A program made the position numbers and the translations under genes. The notes under the pieces are model-generated. The model was not told the DNA's origin. It saw only the letters and a program-made list of their open reading frames with translations, and searched no databases. 64,000 nt of DNA from Paludibacteraceae bacterium. GTDB lineage: Bacteria; Bacteroidota; Bacteroidia; Bacteroidales; Paludibacteraceae. Location of the stretch: contig JAKSNH010000002.1 in the NCBI GenBank assembly GCA_024399955.1, positions 186,001 through 250,000 of the forward strand, read 5' to 3'. Of the stretch, positions 27,069-35,600 are shown in pieces; the first letter of the stretch is position 1, and each line of letters opens with the position of its first letter.

Positions 27069-28880
27069 ATGACTATAATAGAACGGTTAACAGCCCTTCG
27101 AAATCTCATGAAGGAGAATGGAATAGATGCCTACATTATTCCGGGTACCGATCCTCATGCCAGTGAGTATATGGCTCCGCATTGGGCCGAGATGTCCTGG
27201 ATAACAGGTTTTAAGGGCGAGAGTGGAACGGCTGTCGTTACGATGGATGAAGCGCTATTATGGACAGATAGTCGCTATTATTTGCAAGCCGGAGAGGAAC
27301 TAAAAGGTAGCTCGTATGAACTGATGCGCGAGAGTGATGTGGATTGTCCGTCTATTTCAAAGTGGATAGGCAATCATTATGCCCAAGATAGCATCAACCG
27401 TCCCGTCGTTATTGGTGTTAACCCTGAGATGTATAGCATCAATGCCTATAAGACCCTGCGTGATGAGTTGGCAGATGGTGGATTACGCCTTCAATCTATT
27501 GATTTGATTCGTCCGGTATGGACAGAGAACCGTCCTGATATTCCGATGAATCCGCTTTATATCTATGAGGATCAGTATGCCGGCGAGAGTGTGGCTTCTA
27601 AACTGAAGCGCGTTCGTGAAGCATTGCAAGAGAATCGTTGTGATGCAGCAGTTATTGCCGAGTTGGACGAGATTGGTTGGCTATTGAATGTGCGTGGTAC
27701 GGATGTAGATTATACGCCTTGTGTAATTGCGTATTGCGTTGTGGAGATGAGTAAATGCACTCTCTTTATTGATTCGCGTAAGGTGACGGCTTCCGTTAGA
27801 GAACAATTATGTGCCATGTCTATTGACTTGCAACCATACGAAGATGTTTTTGCTTATCTGCGTTCTATCTCGGCTAAGAATGTGCTAATGGATGGTAACC
27901 GTGTAAATGAGGCATTATACGAATGCGCTATGCATCAGTCGCAATGTAAGGTAGTGTCTCCTAGTCCTATTCAAGTGATGATGTCCATTAAGAATGCCAT
28001 TGAATTAGCAGGCGAGCGTAAGGCTATGCGTGAGGATGCAGTTGCTCTGACTCGTTTCTTTAAGTGGTTGGATGAAGAAGCATTATTAACTCCACAAACG
28101 GAGATTACGTTAGCAGAGCAACTGCACGCATATCGTAAGATGGGTGCTAATTTTACTGATGAGAGTTTTGGTACGATAGCCGGTTGGAACGCTAATGGTG
28201 CTATTGTGCACTATGCTGCTCAGCCGGATACTTGCGCTAAGATTAGTGGCAATGGTGTATTACTGTTGGATTCAGGTGGACAGTATTTAGATGGTACGAC
28301 AGATATTACACGTACATACTGGGTGGGTGACGAAAAGGCTATTGGCGAAAACTTAAAGCACGATTATACGTTGGTGCTGAAAGGTCATATAGCCTTGGCT
28401 AAAGCTCGTTTTCCGAAAGGCACGCGTGGCAATCAGTTAGATGTGCTTGCCCATCAGTTTATGTGGTCTGAAGGTATTACCTACGGTCATGGTACGGGTC
28501 ATGGAGTTGGTCACTTTATGGGTTGTCATGAGGGACCGGCTAATATCCGTACAGATAATAATACCAATCCTATTCGTGAAGGCAATGTGTTCTCGGACGA
28601 ACCGGGTATTTACCGTGCAGGCGAATATGGTATTCGTATAGAAAACCTGGTTACTGCTAAAAAAGCAGAGGTAGGAGAACGTTCTACGGGAGAGCAATAT
28701 TATGATTTTGAGACGTTGACGCTATGTTTCTATGATACGCGTCTCATAGATTTATCCATGATGACGAAGGATGAGATAGCGTGGATAAATCAGTATCATG
28801 CTTGGGTAGAAAAAGAAATCTCACCACTACTGAGCAGTGATGAGAAAACTTATCTTCATAATAAATGCAAGGCTCTTTAA
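27069..28880 (+). CDS. Xaa-Pro aminopeptidase, M24B family
   Basis: 603 residues from MTIIERLTALRNLMKENG; a longer in-frame start would run through the terminator. It has the three-domain layout of aminopeptidase P of the XPNPEP1 type: two creatinase-like N domains (to about 310), then the pita-bread catalytic domain. Metal ligands are visible: LLLDSGGQYLDGTTDITRTY (two Asp), HGTGHGVGHFMGCHEGP (His), EPGIY and GIRIENL (two Glu). It removes N-terminal residues that precede proline, probably in the cytoplasm, since no signal peptide is seen. It sits between two terminators and is probably monocistronic. Confidence 0.93.
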   Translation: MTIIERLTALRNLMKENGIDAYIIPGTDPHASEYMAPHWAEMSWITGFKGESGTAVVTMDEALLWTDSRYYLQAGEELKGSSYELMRESDVDCPSISKWIGNHYAQDSINRPVVIGVNPEMYSINAYKTLRDELADGGLRLQSIDLIRPVWTENRPDIPMNPLYIYEDQYAGESVASKLKRVREALQENRCDAAVIAELDEIGWLLNVRGTDVDYTPCVIAYCVVEMSKCTLFIDSRKVTASVREQLCAMSIDLQPYEDVFAYLRSISAKNVLMDGNRVNEALYECAMHQSQCKVVSPSPIQVMMSIKNAIELAGERKAMREDAVALTRFFKWLDEEALLTPQTEITLAEQLHAYRKMGANFTDESFGTIAGWNANGAIVHYAAQPDTCAKISGNGVLLLDSGGQYLDGTTDITRTYWVGDEKAIGENLKHDYTLVLKGHIALAKARFPKGTRGNQLDVLAHQFMWSEGITYGHGTGHGVGHFMGCHEGPANIRTDNNTNPIREGNVFSDEPGIYRAGEYGIRIENLVTAKKAEVGERSTGEQYYDFETLTLCFYDTRLIDLSMMTKDEIAWINQYHAWVEKEISPLLSSDEKTYLHNKCKAL

Positions 28881-28895
28881 CCTTGCATTTATTTT
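28863..28895. terminator. Terminator between convergent genes
   Basis: AAATGCAAGG and CCTTGCATTT form a perfect 10-bp stem with an 8-base loop, followed by a long T-rich stretch. The stem overlaps the last codons of the aminopeptidase gene. The A/T-rich flanks may let it serve argS from the other strand as well. Confidence 0.85.
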
Positions 28896-28917
28896 ATTTA
28901 TTTATTTATTTTTTTTT

Positions 28918-30696
28918 TTACATTCGTTCCGGCACTTCAATTCCAAGAAGTTCCATGGCTCTGCGAATTACTTTAGCGACGGATGTGGATAGCATCAGAC
29001 GGAAGTCACGCACTTCTTTCTTTTCTTCATTTAAGATGGAATAGTCGTGATAGAATGAGTTAAACTCTTGTGCGAGCGCATAGGTGTAGTTGCATATCAC
29101 AGCAGGAGAGAATTCATCGCCTGCTTGTTTGATGATAACAGGGAAGTCTCCTAAACGCTGAATCAGAGCGAGTTCTTTATCATTGAGTTCCAGCTGGTTG
29201 AAATCCTCATATTTGTTGAGGTTCGCCTTGCGAAGAACGCTTTGGATGCGGGCATAGGTGTATTGAATGAATGGTCCGGTATTGCCATTAAAGTCAATAC
29301 TCTCGGCAGGATTGAATAGCATATTCTTGCGAGGATCTACCTTAAGGATAAAGTATTTTAATGCACCCAGACCTACCTTGCGGGCAATCTCATTTGCCTC
29401 GGCTTCAGTTATATCAGGGAGGGTGTTTACTTTGTCTTTGCTGATATCTTTAGCATCGCTTATCATCGCTGCCATTAAATCGTCAGCATCCACGACAGTT
29501 CCTTCGCGGCTCTTCATTTTGCCGTTAGGTAATTCTACCATACCATAGGAGAAGTGTACTAATTCTTTACCGAAGGGGAATCCAAGACGATCTAACAAGA
29601 TGCTGAGGACTTTGAAGTGGTATTCTTGCTCATTACCTACCACATATACCATTTTGTCAATAGGGTAGTCTTGGAAACGCAGTTTAGCCGTGCCGATATC
29701 TTGGGTCATATAGACAGATGTACCATCTTGGCGCAGAAGTAGTTTTTCATCTAGACCGTCTTTCGTAAGGTCTGCCCACACACTATTGTCCTCGCGACGA
29801 TAGAAAATCCCTGATTGTAAGCCTTTTTCTACTTCGGATTTCCCCTCTAAGTAGGTATTGCTTTCGTAGTATATCTTATCGAAGTCAACGCCCATCATCT
29901 TGTAGGTCTCGTCAAATCCGGCATACACCCATGTGTTCATTTTCTGCCATAAGGCACGTACTTCAGGGTCGCCTTGTTCCCATTTAAGAAGCATGGCTTG
30001 AGCCTCTTTCATCAGCGGTGCTTCTTTCTTGGCGGTTTCTTCGTTCATGCCTTGCTCCATTAAGGTGGCAACTTCTTTTTTGTACTCCTTATCAAAGCGT
30101 ACGTAGTAATCACCGATGAGGTGATCGCCTTTCTTACCACTTGATTCGGGTGTCTCATTATTGCCAAAACGTAGCCATGCTAGCATGGATTTGCAGATAT
30201 GAATACCTCTGTCGTTTACGATATTGGTTTTCACAACCTTCCATCCGTTTGCTTCTTGGATTTTGGAAATGGAATATCCGAGCAGGTTATTACGGACATG
30301 CCCTAAGTGCAGGGGTTTGTTGGTGTTAGGGGAAGAATATTCCACCATCATCAGTTTGCCGTTACTTGGCAGTTGTCCGTATTGGCTATCCGCATCAATA
30401 GCGCGTAGTTGTTCAATCCAAAAGTCTTGGTTGATGGTGATGTTCAGAAATCCTTGTACGGCATTGAATCGTTGTACCACGTGGGAAGCCTGTGCCAAAT
30501 AGTCACCAATCTCTTGTGCCACTTGTGCCGGTGCTTTACGGGCTAATTTGACAAATGGGAATACGACTAAGGTGATATTGCCTTCAAATTCAGGTCGAGT
30601 TTTCTGCAATTGAATCATTTGATCTGTTGCCTCGACTTGGTATAGGGCCTTAACAGCGCCTTTAACTTGTTCTTTTAATATATCTTCTAATTTCAT
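28918..30696 (-). CDS. argS: Arginyl-tRNA synthetase
   Basis: 592 residues, a normal length. It joins arginine to tRNA-Arg using ATP, in the cytoplasm. It shows the N-terminal additional domain (residues 1-100), the class I signature in SSPNTNKPLHLGHVRNN (HIGH variant at about 129-133), the KMSKS-like loop in GKMKSREGTVV, and the C-terminal DALR anticodon-binding domain ending MELLGIEVPERM. It lies 16 bases after nadC and probably shares its promoter. Confidence 0.97.
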   Translation of the reverse strand: MKLEDILKEQVKGAVKALYQVEATDQMIQLQKTRPEFEGNITLVVFPFVKLARKAPAQVAQEIGDYLAQASHVVQRFNAVQGFLNITINQDFWIEQLRAIDADSQYGQLPSNGKLMMVEYSSPNTNKPLHLGHVRNNLLGYSISKIQEANGWKVVKTNIVNDRGIHICKSMLAWLRFGNNETPESSGKKGDHLIGDYYVRFDKEYKKEVATLMEQGMNEETAKKEAPLMKEAQAMLLKWEQGDPEVRALWQKMNTWVYAGFDETYKMMGVDFDKIYYESNTYLEGKSEVEKGLQSGIFYRREDNSVWADLTKDGLDEKLLLRQDGTSVYMTQDIGTAKLRFQDYPIDKMVYVVGNEQEYHFKVLSILLDRLGFPFGKELVHFSYGMVELPNGKMKSREGTVVDADDLMAAMISDAKDISKDKVNTLPDITEAEANEIARKVGLGALKYFILKVDPRKNMLFNPAESIDFNGNTGPFIQYTYARIQSVLRKANLNKYEDFNQLELNDKELALIQRLGDFPVIIKQAGDEFSPAVICNYTYALAQEFNSFYHDYSILNEEKKEVRDFRLMLSTSVAKVIRRAMELLGIEVPERM

Positions 30697-30712
30697 ATTC
30701 TTTTTGATGCTC

Positions 30713-31573
30713 TTATTTGATTGCTTTGAAGGACATATCTAATGACTTGACGGAGTGGGTGAGTGCACCAACACTAATGAAGTCAACGCCACAAACGGCA
30801 TAGTCGCGTAGTGTGTCGATTGTGATGCCACCACTGGACTCTATTTCTATGTATTTTTTACTGCCGAAGTTACGAATGAATTGTACTGCTTCTTTGGTGC
30901 GTTCCGGCGAGAAATTGTCCAGCATAATGCGGTCTGGAATGCCGGTTGTAAGGGCTTCTTGTATTTCGTCTAAGTTGCGAGTTTCAATCTCAATCTTGAG
31001 GTCTTTGCCTTTGGTCTCGCAATACTGTTTAGCGCGAGTAAGAGCTGCGGTTATTCCTCCGGCAAAATCCACGTGGTTGTCTTTGAGCAAGATCATATCA
31101 AATAGGCCGATACGATGGTTCATACCTCCACCTATTTTAACGGCTTCTTTCTCTAAGTAACGAAGTCCGGGCGTTGTCTTACGAGTATCTAAGACGTGGC
31201 AACCGGTATCTTCAATGAGTTGTTGGTATTGATGCGTAGTGGTAGCAATTCCGGACATGCGTTGCATGATGTTGAGCATTGTACGTTCTACTTGCAGCAG
31301 GCTTAGTTGCTTGCCGGTAACGCGGAACGCAATGTCGCCCGGTTTGACGGCTGCGCCATCGGAGATGAACTGCTCGATTTGCAACTCGGGATCAAAGTAA
31401 TGAATGATTTGCTTTGCCACTTCTACTCCTGCTAAAATACCGGTGCCTTTAATAATGAGTTGTTGGGTACCGATTTGGGTTTGAGGAATACAACTGAGCG
31501 ACGTATGGTCGCCATCACGTATGTCTTCTTCAAACCAAATAGCGATTAGTTTTTGTAATGCTTTACTATCCAT
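30713..31573 (-). CDS. nadC: Nicotinate-nucleotide pyrophosphorylase (quinolinate phosphoribosyltransferase)
   Basis: 286 residues, the usual length. It makes nicotinate mononucleotide from quinolinate and PRPP in NAD synthesis. Family motifs: EDIRDGDHTS near the N-terminus, the substrate-binding stretch RMSGIATTTHQ, DTRKTTPGLRYLEKEAVKIGG, NHRIGLFDMILLKDNH, and IEIESSGGI near the end. It is first in a two-gene operon with argS, read from the palindromic promoter it shares with the invertase gene. No nadA or nadB is in the window. Confidence 0.96.
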   Translation of the reverse strand: MDSKALQKLIAIWFEEDIRDGDHTSLSCIPQTQIGTQQLIIKGTGILAGVEVAKQIIHYFDPELQIEQFISDGAAVKPGDIAFRVTGKQLSLLQVERTMLNIMQRMSGIATTTHQYQQLIEDTGCHVLDTRKTTPGLRYLEKEAVKIGGGMNHRIGLFDMILLKDNHVDFAGGITAALTRAKQYCETKGKDLKIEIETRNLDEIQEALTTGIPDRIMLDNFSPERTKEAVQFIRNFGSKKYIEIESSGGITIDTLRDYAVCGVDFISVGALTHSVKSLDMSFKAIK

Positions 31574-31621
31574 TGTGTACGATTTTAGTCAATTTTTCTT
31601 GTTGTTGCTCAAAAAACGCTG

Positions 31622-31669
31622 CAAAGGTACATAAAAAATTGCATATATGCAAATTTTTATTTAACTTTA
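31622..31669. promoter_or_regulatory. Overlapping back-to-back promoters for nadC (-) and the invertase (+)
   Basis: The - strand reads TTTG (31650-31653), 20 bases, TACCTTTG (31622-31629). The + strand reads ATTG (31638-31641), 20 bases, TAACTTTA (31662-31669), a weaker match. Both -33 boxes are the two ends of the palindrome TTGCATATATGCAA. The arrangement matches the promoter at 36953-37000 base for base in its spacing. Confidence 0.7.
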
Positions 31670-31695
31670 CATTTTTAATTCAAAACTTATTTATT

Positions 31696-32319
31696 ATGAT
31701 CTATGGCTATATTCGCGTAAGTTCCGACAAGCAGACGGTCGAGAACCAGCGGTTTGAAATTCAAAAATTCTGCAAGGCAAACGACATGGTAGTAGATGGT
31801 TGGATAGAGGAAACGATATCCGGCACGAAGAGTTACAACAAGCGATTATTAGGGAAATTGCTTAGGCGAACTAAGAAAGATGACATTATTATCTGTTCCG
31901 AGTTGAGTCGTTTAGGGCGTAATTTGTTTATGATTATGGAGATTTTGAATATCTGTATGCAACGAGGTTGTTTAGTATGGACTATCAAGGACCATTATCG
32001 GTTGGGAGAGACGTTGGAGGCTAAGGTGTTGGCTTTTGCGTTTGGTTTATCGGCCGAGATTGAGCGCACTCTTATTTCTCAGCGGACAAGGGAGGCCTTA
32101 GCACGCAAGAAAGCCGAGGGAATGTCCCTCGGCCGTCCTCGTGGTACATCATTAGATGTTAAACATTTGCCGTTGTATCATCATCACAACCGGATAATGA
32201 AGTTATGCGAACAGGGTTATTCTATGTATCAAATTGCCCGGCGCCTGCATGTGTCGCGTAATACCGTTAAGCGTTATTTAGAACGTTTACGTGAAGAAGA
32301 ATTAGTTACGGAAATGTAG
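31696..32319 (+). CDS. Serine site-specific recombinase, Mpi-like DNA invertase
   Basis: 207 residues from MIYGYIRVSSDKQTVENQR; the start is set by this family N-terminus and by the promoter just upstream. Catalytic serine 9 lies in YIRVS. The resolvase/invertase core shows ELSRLGRN, LAFAFGLSAEIER and ISQRTREALARKKAEG, then GRPRG and a C-terminal helix-turn-helix (MYQIARRLHVSRNTVKRYL). It is close to the Bacteroides fragilis Mpi-type global invertases that flip capsule promoters. No transposase or integrase lies nearby, so it reads as a chromosomal invertase. Its last 18 bases overlap the end of convergent clpB. No flanking invertible element was found here, so its targets are probably elsewhere. 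Confidence 0.88.
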   Translation: MIYGYIRVSSDKQTVENQRFEIQKFCKANDMVVDGWIEETISGTKSYNKRLLGKLLRRTKKDDIIICSELSRLGRNLFMIMEILNICMQRGCLVWTIKDHYRLGETLEAKVLAFAFGLSAEIERTLISQRTREALARKKAEGMSLGRPRGTSLDVKHLPLYHHHNRIMKLCEQGYSMYQIARRLHVSRNTVKRYLERLREEELVTEM

Positions 32320-34353
32320 TTCTCCTCCTTTAAGTTCTACAATAACAGGATGTGTGGCATTGACGCGACCGGCAATAATTTGTTTGCTGAGTTCGTTCAG
32401 CACTAACCGTTGTAAGGCACGTTTGACGGGTCGAGCACCAAATTGTGGGTCATATCCTTCGTGAGCGATGTACCGAATAGCATCATCGGTGATGTTGAGT
32501 TTGATGCCTTGTTCGGAGAGCATTTGGTGGATTCGTCCGACTTGCAGTTTGACGATTTGCGAGATATGTTCTTCGGTGAGTTCGTCAAAGTGGATGATGT
32601 CATCAATACGGTTGATAAACTCAGGTCTCACTTGTGCTCGTAGTTGCTCTTCGGTGAGGTTGCTGGTTAGGATGACGAGGGTGTTTTTGAAGTTCACGAC
32701 TCGTCCTTTGTTGTCGGTTAATCGGCCATCATCGAGTAACTGAAGTAGGACGTTGAATACATCGGGATGTGCTTTTTCTATTTCGTCAAATAGGATGACG
32801 GAGTAGGGTTTACGTCGAATGGCTTCGGTTAGTTGTCCTCCTTCATCGTATCCGACGTATCCCGGAGGTGCTCCTATGAGTCGGGTGGCCGAGAATTTCT
32901 CTTGGTACTCGCTCATGTCGATTCGGGTAATCATGTTCTCGTCATCAAAGAGGTAGTCTGCGAGTGCTTTGGCTAATTCTGTTTTTCCGACACCTGTTGT
33001 ACCTAAGAAGATGAAGCTTCCGATCGGTCGTTTGGGGTCTTGTAGTCCTGCGCGGCTGCGTCGTATGGCGTTGCTGACGGCTTTAATGGCGGTTTCTTGA
33101 CCGATGATACGTTTATGCAGTTCGTCTTCGAGATTAAGCAGTTTATTGCGTTCACTTTGTAACATTTTGTTGACAGGTATGCCTGTCCAGCGAGCGACCA
33201 CTTCGGCTATATCGTCGGAGTCCACTTCTTCTTTGATAAGTGTTTGTCCTCCCACATTGGCTAAGGCTTCTTGTGCTGCTTTGATGTTTGCATCGGCTGT
33301 TTGCAGTTGGCTATAGCGAATCTCGGCTACTTTGCCATAATTGCCTTCTCGTTCAGCCAGCTCGGCTTCGCGTTTGAGTTGCTCAATGTGTGCTTTTTCG
33401 TTTTGGATAGTTGCCACGTAACCTTTCTCTTTTTCCCATTGTGCGTTCATTGTGTCGCGTTGTTCATAGAGTGTGGTTAGTTGGGTGTTGAGGGAGGTAA
33501 GTTTAGTGTCGTTTTTCTCGCGTTTGATAGCTTCTCGTTCAATTTCTAATTGTTTGATTTGCCGTTCTAAACTATCTAATTCTTCGGGCTTACTGTCCAC
33601 TTCCAGCCGCAGTTTGGCTGCGGCTTCATCGACGAGGTCAATGGCTTTATCCGGTAGGAAACGATCGGTGATGTAGCGTGAGGAGAGGGAAACGGCGGCT
33701 ATTAGTGCATCGTCTTTGATGCGCACTTTATGATGGGTTTCGTATTTCTCTTTGATGCCTCGTAGGATGGATATTGTTGCGGCTTCATCGGGTTCATTCA
33801 CCATTACTTTTTGGAATCGGCGTTCCAGCGCTTTGTCCGTTTCGAAGTATTTTTGATACTCGTCTAAAGTGGTGGCACCAATGGCCCGCAAGTCACCCCG
33901 TGCTAAGGCGGGTTTAAGGATGTTAGCGGCATCCATAGCACCGCTACTTTTTCCTGCTCCGACTAAGGTATGAATCTCGTCAATAAACAGGACAATGTCT
34001 CCAGCGGCTTCGATGACTTCGTTGATGACACCTTTGAGTCGTTCTTCAAACTCACCTTGGTATTTTGCGCCGGCGATGAGAGCACCCATGTCGAGGCTAT
34101 ATATCTGCTTTTTTTTGAGGTTCTCGGGCACATCGCCATTGATGATTCTTAAGGATAGTCCTTCGGCAATGGCTGTTTTTCCGACACCGGGTTCACCTAT
34201 TAGAATAGGGTTGTTTTTGGCGCGGCGAGATAAGATTTGTAACACGCGTCTAATCTCCTCGTCTCGACCAATAACGGGGTCTAATTTGCCTTCTTGTGCT
34301 CTTGCGCAAAGGTTAATGGCAAATTTTTCTAAATTCTCTTTCTTTGTTTCCAT
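32302..34353 (-). CDS. clpB: ClpB-type disaggregase lacking the N domain
   Basis: 683 residues; usual ClpB is about 860. It unfolds and rescues aggregated proteins with DnaK. NBD1 has Walker A GEPGVGKT (53-60) and Walker B VLFIDEIH (121-128). The coiled-coil M domain (about 255-365) marks it as ClpB rather than ClpA/C. NBD2 has Walker A GTTGVGKT (451-458) and LFDEIEKAHPD (521-531). The roughly 150-residue Clp N domain is absent: the frame begins at METKKENLEKF and the DNA upstream is intergenic. NBD2 is also about 16 residues shorter after ILTSNL. This may be a fixed short form, like the internal-start form of E. coli ClpB. Confidence 0.93.
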   Translation of the reverse strand: METKKENLEKFAINLCARAQEGKLDPVIGRDEEIRRVLQILSRRAKNNPILIGEPGVGKTAIAEGLSLRIINGDVPENLKKKQIYSLDMGALIAGAKYQGEFEERLKGVINEVIEAAGDIVLFIDEIHTLVGAGKSSGAMDAANILKPALARGDLRAIGATTLDEYQKYFETDKALERRFQKVMVNEPDEAATISILRGIKEKYETHHKVRIKDDALIAAVSLSSRYITDRFLPDKAIDLVDEAAAKLRLEVDSKPEELDSLERQIKQLEIEREAIKREKNDTKLTSLNTQLTTLYEQRDTMNAQWEKEKGYVATIQNEKAHIEQLKREAELAEREGNYGKVAEIRYSQLQTADANIKAAQEALANVGGQTLIKEEVDSDDIAEVVARWTGIPVNKMLQSERNKLLNLEDELHKRIIGQETAIKAVSNAIRRSRAGLQDPKRPIGSFIFLGTTGVGKTELAKALADYLFDDENMITRIDMSEYQEKFSATRLIGAPPGYVGYDEGGQLTEAIRRKPYSVILFDEIEKAHPDVFNVLLQLLDDGRLTDNKGRVVNFKNTLVILTSNLTEEQLRAQVRPEFINRIDDIIHFDELTEEHISQIVKLQVGRIHQMLSEQGIKLNITDDAIRYIAHEGYDPQFGARPVKRALQRLVLNELSKQIIAGRVNATHPVIVELKGGELHFRN

Positions 34354-34401
34354 AGTTGTATTGTTAGTAGTTGTTCTTGTTTACAGAATATCTACAAACC
34401 T

Positions 34402-34456
34402 TGTACCAAAGAAAGATTTATGACAAAATGGCAGAGATGTGACAGAATGTTTGTCA
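34402..34456 (-). promoter_or_regulatory. Possible stress-type control region upstream of clpB
   Basis: The 100-base gap before clpB has two palindrome-like blocks, TGACAAAATGGCA and TGACAGAATGTTTGTCA, and no good TTTG/TAnnTTTG pair. The blocks might bind a heat-shock regulator; I know no exact match. Confidence 0.3.
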
Positions 34457-35539
34457 GTACTGCTGAATATATGTGTTGGGATAGTAGAAAGAGAGTATGT
34501 CTTGGTAGGTGTGTTGTTGGGTAGCCATAACGGCTGCTCCTATTTGACATAGTCCGACGCCATGTCCCCATCCGTGCCCGATAAGGGTGAAGGAGGATGG
34601 TGTATGGTGTGTGGTGGATGGTGTATGGTGGATAGTGAACCAACTGGAGTATAGGCAAGAGGGGCTGAGGGCACGGCGGATGGCGAGTTCTTTGCCGATG
34701 GTGTGGGTGCATAGAGAGCCTTTTATTTGGAGGCTATAAATGCGTCCGCTTGCTCCGCGTTTTAGGGGAATGAGGTCGATTATGTCGCCAAAGTCGATGC
34801 CTGTTTTTTGGAGTAGGATATCGTGCAACTCGCAGTTGGTATAGGTGACTTGCCAATCGTGAAAGTCCGCTGTTTCTTGGTCGTATTGATTAAGAACGGT
34901 GCGTAGAATAGAGGCATCGTGGGTGTCGCAATAGGGACATTCAACGGATTGCAGGTAGGGGTAGTCGATGTCTTCCCAACAAGTGGAGAATAATTCGGTT
35001 TTTCCTCCGCAACATTTATAAAATCGGCAATCGCAGAGTTCGGAAGGATGTGTAGAGCCGGTGGAGAAGGTTAGTACTTGTCCTGCTGTTTCTCGTACGG
35101 CTTGTACAGCACGAGCATTCATACGTCGTAGTCCTTCGTAGCGCTGACAGTGGTCATCTGCGCAAACATCAAACCCGATGTGGCCACCATCTTCAAAGGC
35201 GGTTTGGCGGATATTCTTGCGTTGTTTTTCTCGTTGTAGGAGGCGCAGCACCCAACTGCGTGATATGACGGCATGGGCTTTAAGCAGTTCAAGAGGGCTA
35301 TCGGCAGACATTTCGGATGAGATGACGGAGCAGAGGTAGTCTTCGATGTCAATGATATTGACGGCTGTTTGGGTGCCGTCGGGATTGTGAAGAATCTCGA
35401 GCTGCCCTGCAAACTCTTGATCCTCGGTGCGATCCCAATGGAAACCTATACCGATTCGAACGTTCTTGAGTAGGAACGTTTTTTCGTTTTGCACAAAGTC
35501 TATTTGTGGTGCAGTTAGTATGCCGATACGTATGTTCAT
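34454..35539 (-). CDS. SpoIID/LytB domain protein
   Basis: 361 residues with no signal peptide. The SpoIID domain shows VEDYLCSVISSEM-like text (IIDIEDYLCSVISSEM), LKAHAVISRSW, and the C-terminal GHGWGHGVGLCQIGA with YYPNTYI. SpoIID proteins are lytic transglycosylases that act on denuded peptidoglycan strands; Bacteroidetes carry cytoplasm-predicted homologues of unknown role. There are several Cys pairs (CDCRFYKCCGG, CPYC). A low-complexity WFTIHHTPSTTHHTPSS insert (about 300-318) comes from a short tandem repeat in the DNA at 34594-34638. It lies 61 bases after the glycosyltransferase gene and probably shares its transcript. Confidence 0.85.
   Translation of the reverse strand: MNIRIGILTAPQIDFVQNEKTFLLKNVRIGIGFHWDRTEDQEFAGQLEILHNPDGTQTAVNIIDIEDYLCSVISSEMSADSPLELLKAHAVISRSWVLRLLQREKQRKNIRQTAFEDGGHIGFDVCADDHCQRYEGLRRMNARAVQAVRETAGQVLTFSTGSTHPSELCDCRFYKCCGGKTELFSTCWEDIDYPYLQSVECPYCDTHDASILRTVLNQYDQETADFHDWQVTYTNCELHDILLQKTGIDFGDIIDLIPLKRGASGRIYSLQIKGSLCTHTIGKELAIRRALSPSCLYSSWFTIHHTPSTTHHTPSSFTLIGHGWGHGVGLCQIGAAVMATQQHTYQDILSFYYPNTYIQQY
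34594..34638. repeat. GGATGGTGTATGGTG-type minisatellite inside the SpoIID gene
   Basis: Imperfect units of GGATGGTGTATGGTG and GTGTGGTGGATGG follow each other over about 45 bases. The array is in frame and adds the HHTPSTTHHTPSS stretch. Confidence 0.7.
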
Positions 35540-35600
35540 TGTATTATGATCCTTGCTTCATCCTTGCTTCTACTACCGATAAACACCCGACAAACACCCG

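Noticed and set aside
31696..32319. Mobile element carrying the recombinase
   Set aside because: No terminal repeats, cargo or transposition genes surround it; the neighbours are housekeeping genes on both sides.
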